A DNA stretch of 64,000 bases from Streptomyces sp. NBC_00078 (lineage in GTDB: Bacteria > Actinomycetota > Actinomycetes > Streptomycetales > Streptomycetaceae), in the NCBI RefSeq assembly GCF_026343335.1, contig NZ_JAPELX010000001.1, forward strand, positions 496,001 through 560,000, in the 5' to 3' direction. The first letter of the stretch is position 1. Each line of letters begins with the position of its first letter. The position numbers and the translations under genes were made by a program. This document shows, piece after piece, positions 34,798-44,116 of the stretch. The notes under the pieces are model-generated. The model was not told the DNA's origin. It saw nothing but the letters and a program-made list of their open reading frames with translations, and ran no database searches.

Positions 34798-35006
34798 CAA
34801 TCACCGTTTCCGATCGCCAAGTTGCGCCGAGGGGGCGCGGAAACCGCCGTCCGGGCTGCCGGCACCGGCCCCGGGAAACGACAACCCGCAGCACCGGCGC
34901 GCCGACAGCGGTACTTGAGCGGGCACCGGCGCGCCTCGGCCGCAGCGCTCGTGAGTGCACCGGCGTCCCGCATGCGAGCAGGCGTCCCAGGCCGCACGCT
35001 GGTCCC

Positions 35007-35225
35007 ATGGCCAGCACACAGCCCATCGTGATCTACCCGCCCGCCGCGGACGGCGGCCGTCGCGTGCGTGTGGACGACCACTTCCTGGGGATGGCGTACG
35101 GACTGCTGGACATCGTCGAGTTCCTGCGCCTCGCGGGCCTGGGGGACGTCGACGACGAGTGGGTGCGGCAGTCCGGACTGATCGAGTGGCGCGGCGGCGG
35201 GGCGAAGGTCTGGGCCGCCGAGTGA
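35007..35225 (+). CDS. Small conserved hypothetical protein, 72 aa
   Basis: ATG at 35007 (MASTQPIVIYPPAADGGRRV). The product has RVDDHFLGMAYGLLDIVEFL and ends DEWVRQSGLIEWRGGGAKVWAAE; it is soluble with a central helix. I believe similar short proteins are widespread in Streptomyces, but no function is known. Ribosome site weak. Convergent with the SRPBCC gene. Confidence 0.7.
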   Translation: MASTQPIVIYPPAADGGRRVRVDDHFLGMAYGLLDIVEFLRLAGLGDVDDEWVRQSGLIEWRGGGAKVWAAE

Positions 35226-35284
35226 GTGACCTCGCCGCACACGACGCGGCACTGTGCGGCCGGCGCAAACCGGGGCCGGCCGGC

Positions 35285-35911
35285 TCAAGCTCCCGTGTAC
35301 GCCGCCGTGGTCCGGTCCGCCGACTCGCGTGCCGTCTTCTCGTCCTCCCCGCCAAAGACGTTCGCCGCGAACCAGGCCTCGCTGCTGGATGCCATGAACT
35401 GTCGGCCCTCGTCCGAGCCCATCCAGGCCCTGAACGCCTTCGGGTCGACAGCGGCGCCGCTCGCGAGGTGCAGGGACAGACCCCTGACCATCAGATCCCA
35501 GCCCACGCCGACCGCGCCGGGGCCGAACTCCGCCCACTTCGTGTCGTCGGCATGGGCGATGTGATCAAGCTCGAATCGCGTGCCGCCCTCCTCGGGTGTC
35601 AGACGGAGCTCGATCCAGCTGACCTCGCCGCCGTACTCCCACGTCGCGGCGAAGCCCGTCGGCGGGTCGCAGCGCTCGATCACACCGCCCGCGTTGCCCT
35701 CCAGCTGGTAGCGGCCACCCAGCCGCAGGTCCCCCGACACCGGCAGCAGCCAGCGGGGGATGCGCTCGGGGTTCGTGCAGGCGTCCCACACGTCGTCGAG
35801 CGGAGCGTCGTAGGACCGGGCGACGCTCACCACACGGGCCTCGCCCGCCTTGAAGGTGCGCCTGCCGACCTGCCGGCGTACGGCGCTGACGTCGTGGGTC
35901 ACGTCGCTCAT
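35285..35911 (-). CDS. AHSA1/SRPBCC family protein
   Basis: 208 aa, start ATG 35911 overlapping the ArsR stop by 4 nt (ATGA 35908-35911). Residues about 25-150 are an activator-of-Hsp90-like START domain: ARVVSVARSYDAPLDDVWDACTNPERIPRWLLP, GRYQLEGNAGGVIERCDPP and EGGTRFELDHIAH. In many actinobacteria such proteins are co-expressed with ArsR regulators and may bind a small ligand. The C-terminal third is a helical extension. Confidence 0.9.
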   Translation of the reverse strand: MSDVTHDVSAVRRQVGRRTFKAGEARVVSVARSYDAPLDDVWDACTNPERIPRWLLPVSGDLRLGGRYQLEGNAGGVIERCDPPTGFAATWEYGGEVSWIELRLTPEEGGTRFELDHIAHADDTKWAEFGPGAVGVGWDLMVRGLSLHLASGAAVDPKAFRAWMGSDEGRQFMASSSEAWFAANVFGGEDEKTARESADRTTAAYTGA

Positions 35912-36270
35912 GAGGTGCTCCTCGGGGGTTCGTCGGTGCCGCGGAGCCGGCGCTCACGCCTGCCTCGGGCCAGCTCGGTGGCCAAGGCGTCCAGGTGCGG
36001 GCTCCAGAAGCGCCGGAAGCGGTCGAGCCAGGCGTCGATGTCCTGCAACGGCTCGGCGTTGACCGCGTACAGTCGTCGGGCCCCTTCGGGACGAACGGTC
36101 ACGAACCCGTTCTCCCGCAGCACCCTCAGATGCTGTGACACCCCGGGCTGCGAGATCCCGAACTCCTCCCCTATGACCTCACAGACGGCTCCCGAGGTCA
36201 TCTCCCCGTCGGCCAGCAGCTCCAGGATCCGTCGGCGTGCCGGATCTCCGAGCACATCGAAGGCGTGCAT
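35908..36270 (-). CDS. ArsR-family regulator
   Basis: 120 aa: winged helix at residues 5-85 (DVLGDPARRRILELLADGEMT, ISQPGVSQHLRVLRENGFV, RPEGARRLYAVN). No Cys-rich metal site is present (single Cys in SGAVCEVI), so the signal is not an obvious metal. First gene of a two-gene unit with the SRPBCC protein, translationally coupled. It probably represses its own operon; AT-rich sequence with ATATAAG lies just upstream (about 36280-36300). Confidence 0.9.
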   Translation of the reverse strand: MHAFDVLGDPARRRILELLADGEMTSGAVCEVIGEEFGISQPGVSQHLRVLRENGFVTVRPEGARRLYAVNAEPLQDIDAWLDRFRRFWSPHLDALATELARGRRERRLRGTDEPPRSTS

Positions 36271-36330
36271 GGGCGAATCATATCAGGCACCACTTATATA
36301 AGCAGCACCTGATCCCAGGCGTGCCCCGCT

Positions 36331-37683
36331 TCAGTTCAGCGGCTTCTCCAGCACCGCCTTGCGGTGGCTGAACGTCTCGATCGAGTAGTGGCCGTGGTAG
36401 CTGCCCATGCCGCTCTCCCCCACACCGCCGAACGGCAGGTCGGAGACGGTGAGATGGGCCAGCGGCAGGCCGTGTCCGAGGCCGCCGGAGGACGTCTCGG
36501 CGGCGATCCGGCCACGCGTGTCGGGGGACTCGGAGAAGACGTACAGGGCGAGGGGCTTGTCGCGGTCGTTGATGAAGTCGATCGCCTCGTCCAGGCCGGG
36601 CACGGTGACCACGGGCAGGATCGGGCCGAAGATCTCCTCCCGCATGACGGGCGCCTCGGGGTCGACGTCGGTCAGGACGGTCGGCGCGATGTACTTCGCC
36701 GTACGGTCACTGCCGCCGCCGACGACGACGCGGCCGGAACCGAGCAGACCGGAGAGCCGGTCGAAGTGACGCTCGTTGATGACGCGGCCGTACTCGCCCG
36801 AGATCTGCGGGTCGGTGCCGTACAGGGCCTCGACGGCGCGGATGAGCGCGGGCTCCAGGGCGGCGGCGGTGGCGGGGTCGGTGAGGACGTAGTCGGGGGC
36901 GACGCAGGTCTGGCCGGCGTTGAGGAACTTGCCCCGGGCCAGCCGGTCCGCGACGACGTCGAGGTCGGTGTCGCGGTCGACGAACACCGGGGACTTCCCG
37001 CCGAGTTCGAGGGTGACCGGGGTGAGGTGCTCGGCGGCGGCACGCATGACGATGCGGCCGACGGCGCCGTTGCCCGTGTAGAAGATGTGGTCGAAGCGCT
37101 CGGCGAGCAGGGCCGTGGTCTCGGGGATGCCGCCCTCGACTACGGCGACCGCGTCGGTGTCGAGGTAGGCGGGCAGCAGGCGGGCGATCGCGGCCGAGGT
37201 GGCGGGTGCCAGTTCGCTGGGCTTGGCGACCACGGCGTTGCCCGCGGCGAGCGCGCCGACGACGGGGGCGAGCAGGAGCTGGGCGGGGTAGTTCCAGGGG
37301 GCGATGACGAGGACGACGCCGAGGGGGTCGTACTGCGTCCAGGCGCTCGCGTCCGCGCCGAGGTGGGCCGGGACCGGGGCGGGTTCGGGGCGCAGCCACT
37401 CGGCGAGGTGGTCGAGGGTGTGGTCGATCTCGCGGATCGTGAAGTCGATCTCGGTGCGGTGGGCCTCGGTGGAGCTCTTGCCCAGGTCGGCGTGGAGGGC
37501 GGCGGCCAGGTCGGGGCCGTTCTCCGTGAGCAGTTCACGCAGTCGGTGCAGCTGGGCGGTGCGCCATGCGACGGGCTTGGTGCGGCCGGTGCGGAAGGTG
37601 GCGCGCAGCCGGGCCACGACGTCGGCGGGCTGCTCGGGGGCGGACTGCTCGGAGGTGGACTGCTCGGGGGCGGGGTGGTTCAC
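36331..37683 (-). CDS. Aldehyde dehydrogenase family protein
   Basis: 450 aa. Typical ALDH features: PWNYPAQLLLAPVVGALAAGNAVVAKPSE (NAD(P) fold with Asn and Lys), FYTGNGAVGR, VTLELGGKSPVF with catalytic Glu, NAGQTCVAPDYVL with catalytic Cys, and EEIFGPILPVV. The size and the late C-terminus (GLGHGLPLAHLTVSDLPFGG, SGMGSYHGHY) match the fatty-aldehyde/class 3-like group. Oxidises aldehydes to acids; exact substrate unknown. A candidate promoter is at 37773-37800. Confidence 0.92.
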   Translation of the reverse strand: MNHPAPEQSTSEQSAPEQPADVVARLRATFRTGRTKPVAWRTAQLHRLRELLTENGPDLAAALHADLGKSSTEAHRTEIDFTIREIDHTLDHLAEWLRPEPAPVPAHLGADASAWTQYDPLGVVLVIAPWNYPAQLLLAPVVGALAAGNAVVAKPSELAPATSAAIARLLPAYLDTDAVAVVEGGIPETTALLAERFDHIFYTGNGAVGRIVMRAAAEHLTPVTLELGGKSPVFVDRDTDLDVVADRLARGKFLNAGQTCVAPDYVLTDPATAAALEPALIRAVEALYGTDPQISGEYGRVINERHFDRLSGLLGSGRVVVGGGSDRTAKYIAPTVLTDVDPEAPVMREEIFGPILPVVTVPGLDEAIDFINDRDKPLALYVFSESPDTRGRIAAETSSGGLGHGLPLAHLTVSDLPFGGVGESGMGSYHGHYSIETFSHRKAVLEKPLN

Positions 37684-37772
37684 GATGCCTCGCTGCGGGT
37701 GTACGGCCTTGCGGCGTGCGGGTGCGGTGTCGATCCCGACGGTCGGGCCTGCCCGTCGGGATGGCGGTCAGG

Positions 37773-37800
37773 TGTATATGCCAACCTTTCCTACACCAAA
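37773..37800 (-). promoter_or_regulatory. Candidate promoter of the aldehyde dehydrogenase gene
   Basis: Minus strand TTTGGT (37800-37795), 16 bp, TATACA (37778-37773), about 90 bp before the start. GGTGTA and TACACC also form a short inverted repeat here. Confidence 0.4.
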
Positions 37801-37840
37801 ATAGATTCCGGTGCCGGGAGGCCACTTTCCGCGCCGGTCG

Positions 37841-39043
37841 TCACGAACGGATGAGCTCCTGTCGGCGCCGTTCCAGGAAGGCTCGCTCGGCCGGGTTCTC
37901 CGTACGTTCGACGGCCGCCTCGTACGCCCGTACGGCCTCGGTGCCGCGGCCCAGGCGGCGCAGCAGATCGGCGCGGACGGCGTGGAGGACGTGATAGCCG
38001 TCGAGGTCCAGTGCGTCGACGAGGTCGAGGGCCCGCCGGGGCCCTTCGGTCTCGGCCACGGCGACCGCTCGGTTGAGGGCGACGACCGGGCTCGGGGCGA
38101 CGGCCATGAGCTGGTCGTACAGCTGCCGGATCTGCCCCCAGTCGGTGGTGGCCGCGGTGGGTGCGTCGCTGTGGACGGCCTGAATGGCGGCCTGGATCTG
38201 GTACGGCCCCGGCCGGCCGCGGCGCAGACAGCGGCGGACCAGCGACTGCCCCTCGGCGATCAGGCCGGAATCCCAGCGGGCACGGTCCTGTTCCGGCAGA
38301 GGGACCAGTTCGCCGTGGTCGTCCAGGCGGGCGGGCCGGCGCGAGTCGACGAGGAGCATCAGCGCGAGCAGGCCGGTGACCTCGGGTTCGTCCGGCATCA
38401 GCTCGGACAGCAGACGGCCGAGGCGTACGGCCTCGGCGCACAGGCCGGGGCTGCCGGTGTAGCCCTCGTTGAAGATCAGGTAGACGACGGCCAGGACACC
38501 CTTCAGCCGGTCCGGGAGGTCGGCGTCACGGGGCACCCGGTACGGGATCCGGGCGTCGCGGATCTTGGCCTTGGCGCGGACGACCCGCTGGGCCATCGTC
38601 GGCTCGGGCACCAGGAAGGCGCGGGCGATCTGGGGCGTGGTGAGGCCGCCGAGCAGGCGGAGGGTCAGGGCGACCTGCGCCTGGGGGGCGAGCGCGGGGT
38701 GGCAGCAGGTGAAGATCAGACGGAGCCGGTCGTCGCGCACGGGGCCCTCCTCGGCCGGTGCGTCGGGGGTGAGCAGCAGGGCGGCCTGGGAGTGGCGGGC
38801 CTCGCGGGAGGACTCGCGGCGCAGCCGGTCGATCGCCCGGTTGCGCGCAGTGGTGATGATCCACCCGGCCGGGCTCGGCGGCACTCCGGTCTCCGGCCAG
38901 CGCTGCACGGCCGTGGCGAAGGCGTCCTGCACCGCTTCCTCGGCGAGGTCGATGTCTCCGAGGAAGCGGACGAGGACGGCGACGGCGCGGCCGTACTCCG
39001 CACGGAACACGGCCTCGACGTCGGCCTCTCCGGGCTGAGGCAT
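37841..39043 (-). CDS. ECF sigma factor with C-terminal TPR-like extension (ECF42 type)
   Basis: 400 aa. Sigma-2 (residues 8-75: [47 protein letters not shown]) and sigma-4 (about 110-170: [46 protein letters not shown]) are followed by a 220-residue helical repeat region as in DUF6596/ECF42 factors. These are usually encoded with a DGPF/YCII protein and have no classical anti-sigma. Start ATG 39043 overlaps the upstream gene's stop (TGATG), so the two are coupled. Confidence 0.93.
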   Translation of the reverse strand: MPQPGEADVEAVFRAEYGRAVAVLVRFLGDIDLAEEAVQDAFATAVQRWPETGVPPSPAGWIITTARNRAIDRLRRESSREARHSQAALLLTPDAPAEEGPVRDDRLRLIFTCCHPALAPQAQVALTLRLLGGLTTPQIARAFLVPEPTMAQRVVRAKAKIRDARIPYRVPRDADLPDRLKGVLAVVYLIFNEGYTGSPGLCAEAVRLGRLLSELMPDEPEVTGLLALMLLVDSRRPARLDDHGELVPLPEQDRARWDSGLIAEGQSLVRRCLRRGRPGPYQIQAAIQAVHSDAPTAATTDWGQIRQLYDQLMAVAPSPVVALNRAVAVAETEGPRRALDLVDALDLDGYHVLHAVRADLLRRLGRGTEAVRAYEAAVERTENPAERAFLERRRQELIRS

Positions 39044-39399
39044 CAGTCCTCGGCCTGGTGCATGAACGGGCGGACCTCGATGGGCAGGGTGGTCGCCCAG
39101 GTCGCCTTCCTGCCCCATTCCAGGGCCGCGTCCAGGTCGGGGGCCTTGATCAGGCAGATGCCGCCCAGGTACTCCTTGCCCTCGGCGAACGGGCCGTCGG
39201 TGATGAGGACGTCGCCGTCCTTGGGCCGCAGCACGGTGGCCGTATCGGGGCCGTGCAGCCCGCCGGCGAAGACCCAGGCGCCGGCCTCGCGCAGTTCCGC
39301 GTGGAAGGTGTCGAGGTTGCGGATGATCTCCGCCATGGCCTCCGGCCCGGGCGGCGTTCCCTCGGCCGGCGTGATCACGCTGAGCAGGTAGTACTGCAT
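39043..39399 (-). CDS. YCII-related DGPF-domain protein
   Basis: ATG at 39399 ([11 protein letters not shown]) after AGGAGGACGTC; 118 aa. DGPF motif in [21 protein letters not shown] at about residue 62, with the final EVRPFM strand. DGPF proteins always travel with ECF42 sigma factors and may act as their regulator or output. First gene of the coupled pair. Confidence 0.93.
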   Translation of the reverse strand: MQYYLLSVITPAEGTPPGPEAMAEIIRNLDTFHAELREAGAWVFAGGLHGPDTATVLRPKDGDVLITDGPFAEGKEYLGGICLIKAPDLDAALEWGRKATWATTLPIEVRPFMHQAED

Positions 39400-39497
39400 G
39401 ACGTCCTCCTTGGCGTCTTGTCCTTCTCTCACCTCCTACACGAACGGCGCACCCCCGGATCGACACCGCGCACGACGGGATCGGGAGAATTTCTTTC

Positions 39498-40547
39498 ATG
39501 ACCGCCGCACCGCACCCACTCGTCTCCACCGCCCGGTCCCTCGCGGACGACCTGCTCGCCCCGAACGCGGCGCGGATCGACCGGGAGGGCGTGCCCGAGA
39601 GCCATGTCGACGCCGTCAGGCGGTCGGGGCTGCTGGGGGTGAGCGCGCCGCAGGAGTACGGCGGTGCGGGCGCCCCCGATGCGGTGGCGCGGGAGGTCGC
39701 GGAGATCCTGGCCGGCGCGTGCTGCTCGACGTGGTTCGTGCAGACCCAGCACCACACGCCGGTGAAAATGCTCGCCGCCGCCGAACTCCCGGTGCGGGAG
39801 CGGCTGTTGCGTCCGCTGGCGACCGGCGGGCTGATGGCGGGGATCGCGTTCGCGCACGTCCGGGCCTTTCCCCGGGTGCCAGTGCGGGCAAGCGCCGAGC
39901 GGGACGGGTGGCGCTTCGACGGAACGGTGCCCTGGTACACGGGCTGGGGTCTCAACGACGTGATGCTGCTCGCCGGTGTGACGGAGGCGGACGAGGTGGT
40001 GTTCGCGTTCACCGAGGCCCACGAGCAGCCGGGGCTGCGTCCCTCGCCCCCGATGCGGCTGGCGGCACTGAGCGCCGCCCGTACGGTGTCGCTGGAGCTG
40101 GACGGACTGTGGCTGCCCGACGAGTCGGTGGTGCTGCGCACCCCGCAGGAGAAGTTCGCGCTCGTCGACCGGCCCCGCAACACCAACGCCTCCCCCGCGG
40201 TCTTCGGGGTGGCCGACGCCGCGCTCGCCCTGCTGGACGGCGCCGGTGAGGCACAGACGGCGCAGGCGTTGCGCGGACGCCTGGACGAGGTGCGGCGGCA
40301 GGCGTACGCGCTGGCCGAGCACCCCGTCCCGCACGAGCGCGTCGAGGAACGGCTGGCGCTCAAGACGCGGGCGTACGACATCATGCGCGCGGCCACCACG
40401 GCGGCGATCGTGGTGGGCGGTGGCCGTGGCATGGCCCTCGACGGCACCGCCCAGCGACTGGCCCGCGAGGGGATGTTCCTCCTGGTCCAGGGCCAGACGC
40501 CCGAGGTGCGCCGCGCCCACCTCGACGCGCTCGCGGAGCTCTACTAG
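39498..40547 (+). CDS. Acyl-CoA dehydrogenase-like flavoprotein
   Basis: 349 aa. The N-terminal helical region ([17 protein letters not shown], ...[15 protein letters not shown]), a beta region with [16 protein letters not shown] and the C-terminal four-helix bundle ([21 protein letters not shown]) fit the acyl-CoA dehydrogenase/flavin monooxygenase fold. The catalytic Glu of true acyl-CoA dehydrogenases is not recognisable, so it may be a DszC-like or other flavoenzyme. Divergent from the DGPF gene. Confidence 0.85.
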   Translation: MTAAPHPLVSTARSLADDLLAPNAARIDREGVPESHVDAVRRSGLLGVSAPQEYGGAGAPDAVAREVAEILAGACCSTWFVQTQHHTPVKMLAAAELPVRERLLRPLATGGLMAGIAFAHVRAFPRVPVRASAERDGWRFDGTVPWYTGWGLNDVMLLAGVTEADEVVFAFTEAHEQPGLRPSPPMRLAALSAARTVSLELDGLWLPDESVVLRTPQEKFALVDRPRNTNASPAVFGVADAALALLDGAGEAQTAQALRGRLDEVRRQAYALAEHPVPHERVEERLALKTRAYDIMRAATTAAIVVGGGRGMALDGTAQRLAREGMFLLVQGQTPEVRRAHLDALAELY

Positions 40548-40589
40548 GCGTTCTGTCCGGGGAGGTCGTGGACGGCTGAGCCAGGTCTC

Positions 40590-40735
40590 GGCGTGCCGGG
40601 CGGAAGCCCTCGTACTGGATGCGGGCCTTGGCTTTCGCCCGGTGCGGCGAGTGGAGGCACTTCCCACGCCCTTGAGGCACTGGGGGGGAGCGTGCCAGGC
40701 GTCGGGGCAGGCGGGACTTTCGCACTACGCCCTCG
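40590..40735. repeat. Diverged palindromic repeat related to the 60.9 kb MITE
   Basis: GGCGTGCCGGGCG, CCTCGTACTGG and GCCCGGTGCGGCGAG occur in the same order as in the element at 60930-61102, with an extra ~50-bp insert, and the end GGCAGGCGGGACTTT resembles that element's right terminus. The left terminus is not recognisable. The 40548-40802 gap holds no gene. Confidence 0.5.
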
Positions 40736-40802
40736 TGCGAGGGCGTGGGCACCCGGCCTACGGTGGCGGAACGGGGCCGAGTCGTCCGACCGAGGAGACC
40801 GA

Positions 40803-41141
40803 ATGATCAACAGTCCGACGGACGTCGTCGAGGCGGCGTTCCGGCACTACCGGTCACAGAACCGCGAGGCGGCCTTCGCCCTCTACGCCGAGGACTTCTC
40901 CTTCACCAGCCCGCGGGACGACCACATCGACAAGGAAGCCTTCTTCGAACGGTGTTTCCCGACCGCCGACCGGTTCACGGAGCAGCGGCTGCTGCATGTC
41001 GTCCCGGCCGACGAGGAACTCGTCCTCGTCCACTACGAGTACGAGCTCACGTCGGGCGGCCGGTACCGCAACGTCGAGGCGATGACGGTGCGGGACGGGC
41101 TGATCCGGGAGGTGCAGGTCTTCTTCGGCGGTGGCGTGTGA
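40803..41141 (+). CDS. SnoaL-like / NTF2-fold protein
   Basis: ATG at 40803 with GGAGACCGA upstream; 112 aa. Matches the nuclear-transport-factor-2-like fold: VVEAAFRHYRSQNREAAFALYAEDFSFTSPRDD, FFERCFPTADRF and the final strand RDGLIREVQVFFGG. Ligand or reaction unknown. Convergent with the sulfur operon. Confidence 0.85.
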   Translation: MINSPTDVVEAAFRHYRSQNREAAFALYAEDFSFTSPRDDHIDKEAFFERCFPTADRFTEQRLLHVVPADEELVLVHYEYELTSGGRYRNVEAMTVRDGLIREVQVFFGGGV

Positions 41142-41180
41142 CCTGGCCCCGCGCCGCCGGCATGATCCAAACGACACGTC

Positions 41181-42326
41181 CTAGCTCGCGAACGGCACCT
41201 GGGTCGCGGGGGTGGACTGCTCGCCGGACGGGTGCCGCCACAGTCCCTGTGCGGCCAGGCGTGGCAGGACGCCCTCGCCGAACCAGTACGCCTCCTCCAG
41301 GTGCGGGTAGCCGGAGAGGACGAACTCGTCGACGCCGAGGGCGTGGTACTCCTTGATCCGCTCGGCGACCTCGTCGTGGCTGCCGACCAGGGCGGTGCCG
41401 GCGCCGCCGCGCACCAGGCCGATGCCGGCCCACAGGTTGGGGTGGATCTCGAGCCCGTCGCGACTGCCGCCGCCATGCAGGGCGAGCATCCGCTGCTGTC
41501 CCTCGGACTCGCTGCGGGCGAGCCCCGCCTGCACGGACTGCACGGTCTGCGGGTCGAAGCCGTCGAGGAGACGGTTCGCCTCCGCCCACGCCTGCTCGGC
41601 GGTGTCGCGGGTGATGACGTGCAGCCGGATGCCGAAGCGCAGGGTACGCCCCTCCTTGGCCGCCAGGCCCCGGATCCAGGCGATCTTCTCGGCGACCTGC
41701 GCGGGCGGCTCGCCCCAGGTCAGGTAGACGTCGACGTACTTGGCGGCGACCTCCCCGGCGATGGGCGACGATCCGCCGAAGTACACCTCGGGGACCGGGT
41801 CGGGGACCCGGGCCAGCCTCGCGTCCTCGACCTGGAGGTGCTCGCCGTGCAGATCGACGGTCTTGCCCTCCCACAACTCCCTGACGATCTCGAGGAATTC
41901 GCCGGTACGACGGTATCGGGCGTCCTTGTCGAGGAAGTCGCCATAGGCCCGCTGTTCATGGCTCTCGCCGCCCGTGACGACGTTGAGGAGGAGCCGTCCG
42001 CCGGACTGCCGCTGGAAGGTGGACGCCATCTGGGCGGCGAGCGTCGGCGAGACGAAGCCGGGGCGGAAGGCGACCAGGAACTTGAGGCGTTCGGTGTTCT
42101 GGCTGACCATCGCGGTGGTCAGCCACGCGTCCTCGCACCAGGCACCGGTCGGGGTGAGCGCGCCGACGAAGCCCAGGTCCTCGGCGGCGCGGGCGATCTG
42201 GCTGAGGTAGGACACCGTCGGCGGCCGGTCCCGTCCGAAGACGGTGGCGGGGGTGCCGTGGCCGCCGCCGACCACATGGCGGCTGTCGCCGTTGGTGGGG
42301 AGGAACCAGTGGAAGGTGAGGGACAC
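41181..42326 (-). CDS. ssuD: FMNH2-dependent alkanesulfonate monooxygenase
   Basis: 381 aa, LLM fold, with SsuD segments: TFHWFLPTNGDSRHVVGG at the start, ARAAEDLGFVGALTPTGAWCEDAW, FLVAFRPGFVSPTLAAQMA, LLLNVVTGGESHEQRAYGDF and YFGGSSPIAGEVAAKYVDVY. It splits alkanesulfonates to aldehyde and sulfite using FMNH2 supplied by the reductase two genes upstream. Last gene of the five-gene operon (23 bp from the previous one). Confidence 0.92.
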   Translation of the reverse strand: MSLTFHWFLPTNGDSRHVVGGGHGTPATVFGRDRPPTVSYLSQIARAAEDLGFVGALTPTGAWCEDAWLTTAMVSQNTERLKFLVAFRPGFVSPTLAAQMASTFQRQSGGRLLLNVVTGGESHEQRAYGDFLDKDARYRRTGEFLEIVRELWEGKTVDLHGEHLQVEDARLARVPDPVPEVYFGGSSPIAGEVAAKYVDVYLTWGEPPAQVAEKIAWIRGLAAKEGRTLRFGIRLHVITRDTAEQAWAEANRLLDGFDPQTVQSVQAGLARSESEGQQRMLALHGGGSRDGLEIHPNLWAGIGLVRGGAGTALVGSHDEVAERIKEYHALGVDEFVLSGYPHLEEAYWFGEGVLPRLAAQGLWRHPSGEQSTPATQVPFAS

Positions 42327-42349
42327 GTGGGTCTCCGATCAGGGTGTCG

Positions 42350-43534
42350 CTAGAGGAGGCCGTGGCGGGGCGGCCGGGTGCCGTTCAGCACGTACCGGCC
42401 GATGTGCTGGATCTTCCAGCGGGCCGGGTCGTGCAGGGTGTGGGTGCGGGCGTCGCGCCAATGGCGGTGCAGGTTCAGGGAGTTGAGCGCCGACCGGGTG
42501 CCGGACACTTCGAAGAGGGCGCTCGCCACCTCGACCGCCGTCTGCGCGGCCTGCACCTTCGCCGCGGCGACCGCGATGGAGGCCTCGGCCGCCGTGTCGT
42601 CGGTGAGGTCGGCGCGCGCCGCGTCGATTGCGCGGGCCGCCTCGCGCAGCAGTGCCTCCGACGCCCTTGTCCGCAGGGCGAGTTCACCGAAGCGCTGGAT
42701 CAGCAGCGGGTCCTCGGCGGCCGTCTCGACGCCGCTCTCGAACCAGGGGCGGCTCTTCGTCCGTACGAATTCCGCGGCCTCGGCGAGCGCGCCCGCTGCT
42801 ATGCCGGTGTCGATGGCGGCGTGCAGCAACTGGGCGACCGCGCCATGGAGTTGTGGGCCCTCGAAGGTGAGGTGGTGCGGCAGGACGCGGTCGGCCGGCA
42901 CCGGGACGTCGTCGAGGCGGACGGTGCCGCTGGCCGTCGTCCGCTGGCCGAGGCCGTCCCAGTCGTCGATCACCCGGAGGCCGGGAGCGTCTGCGGGAAC
43001 GTAGGCGACGTGCAGTGTGTCGTCCTCCGCGCGGGCCAGGACGGGGATCCAGTCGGCGAAGAGGGCGCCGGTGGAGTAGTGCTTCACGCCGGTGAGGACG
43101 TAGGAGCCGTCCGGCTGCGGCTGGAGGCGGGTGCGGATGTCCTGGACGTGCTTGGTGCCCGCCTCGGACTGGGCGTTGCCGAAGCGGCGGCCGGCGAGCA
43201 GCTCGGCGAAGAAGAACTTCCGCTGCTCCTCGGAGCCCTGACGGCGGATCACATTGACGTAGGCGAAATGGCTTTGCGGGATCTGGGCGATGCTGCCGTC
43301 GGCCGAGGCGAGCAGCCGGAAGATCTCGGCGAGCGTCGACGCGGTGACGTCCGCGCCGCCGTGCTCGGCGGGGACGGTCACGGCGAGCAGACCGGAGGCC
43401 GACAACCGGTCCAACTCGGCGCGCGGAAGCCTGCGTTCGACGTCCCGGGCCGAGGCTTCCGCACGGAAGTCCTCGGCCAGGGCGGCCGCGACGGCGAGGG
43501 CTTCCGCGTCGTCGGCGATGACATGGGCGGACAC
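42350..43534 (-). CDS. SfnB/DszC-type acyl-CoA dehydrogenase-family monooxygenase (second copy)
   Basis: 394 aa with an acyl-CoA dehydrogenase fold: LPRAELDRLSASGLLAVTVPAEHGGAD, QIPQSHFAYVNVIRR, AQSEAGTKHVQDI and the C-terminal ALFEVSGTRSALNSLNLHRHWRDARTHTLHDP that marks the SfnB/DszC group. These use reduced flavin and oxygen on sulfides, sulfones or related sulfur compounds. Separated from ssuE by only 5 bp. Confidence 0.9.
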   Translation of the reverse strand: MSAHVIADDAEALAVAAALAEDFRAEASARDVERRLPRAELDRLSASGLLAVTVPAEHGGADVTASTLAEIFRLLASADGSIAQIPQSHFAYVNVIRRQGSEEQRKFFFAELLAGRRFGNAQSEAGTKHVQDIRTRLQPQPDGSYVLTGVKHYSTGALFADWIPVLARAEDDTLHVAYVPADAPGLRVIDDWDGLGQRTTASGTVRLDDVPVPADRVLPHHLTFEGPQLHGAVAQLLHAAIDTGIAAGALAEAAEFVRTKSRPWFESGVETAAEDPLLIQRFGELALRTRASEALLREAARAIDAARADLTDDTAAEASIAVAAAKVQAAQTAVEVASALFEVSGTRSALNSLNLHRHWRDARTHTLHDPARWKIQHIGRYVLNGTRPPRHGLL

Positions 43535-43539
43535 GGCGC

Positions 43540-44094
43540 TCAGCTCGCCGCGGCCAGCAGCGGCGTGCGGCCGATGGCCGTCGAGAACTGGTCGACCACC
43601 TGGGCGAGGGCCTCGGTGGCGCCCGGCGCGAGGGTCAGCGAGCCGTCCTCGTGCACGGTGATGTCCTTGTCGAGGGTGAACCAGCCCTGCACGATGTGGC
43701 CCGCGCCCATGGAGCTGAGCACCGGGCGCAGCGCGTAGTCGATGGCCAGGACATGGGCGGTGGAGCCGCCGGTGGCGAGCGGCAGAACGGTCTTGCCGGC
43801 CAGGGCGTACTGCGGGAGCAGGTCGAGCAGTGCCTTGAGGACGCCTGAGTACGACGCCTTGTAGACGGGGGTGCCTACGACGACACCGTCCGCCTGCGCG
43901 AAGAGTTCGGTGGCCTCGACGATGGCGGGGTGCCGGAAGTCCGCGCCGAGCAGCGCCTCGGCGGGGACGGTGCGGACATCCAGCGGGATCACCTCGTGGC
44001 CCTGCGCGCTCAGCCTCTTGTCCAGGTGGCGCAGCAGGCGGTTGGTGCGGGAGGAGGCGGAGGGACTGCCGGAGACGGACAGGACGGTGGCCAT
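43540..44094 (-). CDS. ssuE: NADPH-dependent FMN reductase
   Basis: ATG at 44094 (MATVLSVSGSPSASSRTNRLL); 184 aa. Flavodoxin-like fold with FMN loop SGSPSASSRT, LPQYALAGKTVLPLATGG and VVGTPVYKASYSGVLKALLDLLP, as in SsuE. It supplies FMNH2 to the monooxygenases of this operon. Confidence 0.93.
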   Translation of the reverse strand: MATVLSVSGSPSASSRTNRLLRHLDKRLSAQGHEVIPLDVRTVPAEALLGADFRHPAIVEATELFAQADGVVVGTPVYKASYSGVLKALLDLLPQYALAGKTVLPLATGGSTAHVLAIDYALRPVLSSMGAGHIVQGWFTLDKDITVHEDGSLTLAPGATEALAQVVDQFSTAIGRTPLLAAAS

Positions 44095-44116
44095 GGGTCC
44101 TCTTTCGGGGAAGCGG

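Noticed and set aside
39044..40447. Long upstream extension of the ECF sigma frame (total 868 aa)
   Set aside because: The extension is antisense to the DGPF and acyl-CoA dehydrogenase-like genes; the coupled ATG at 39043 with TGATG overlap is clearly the start.
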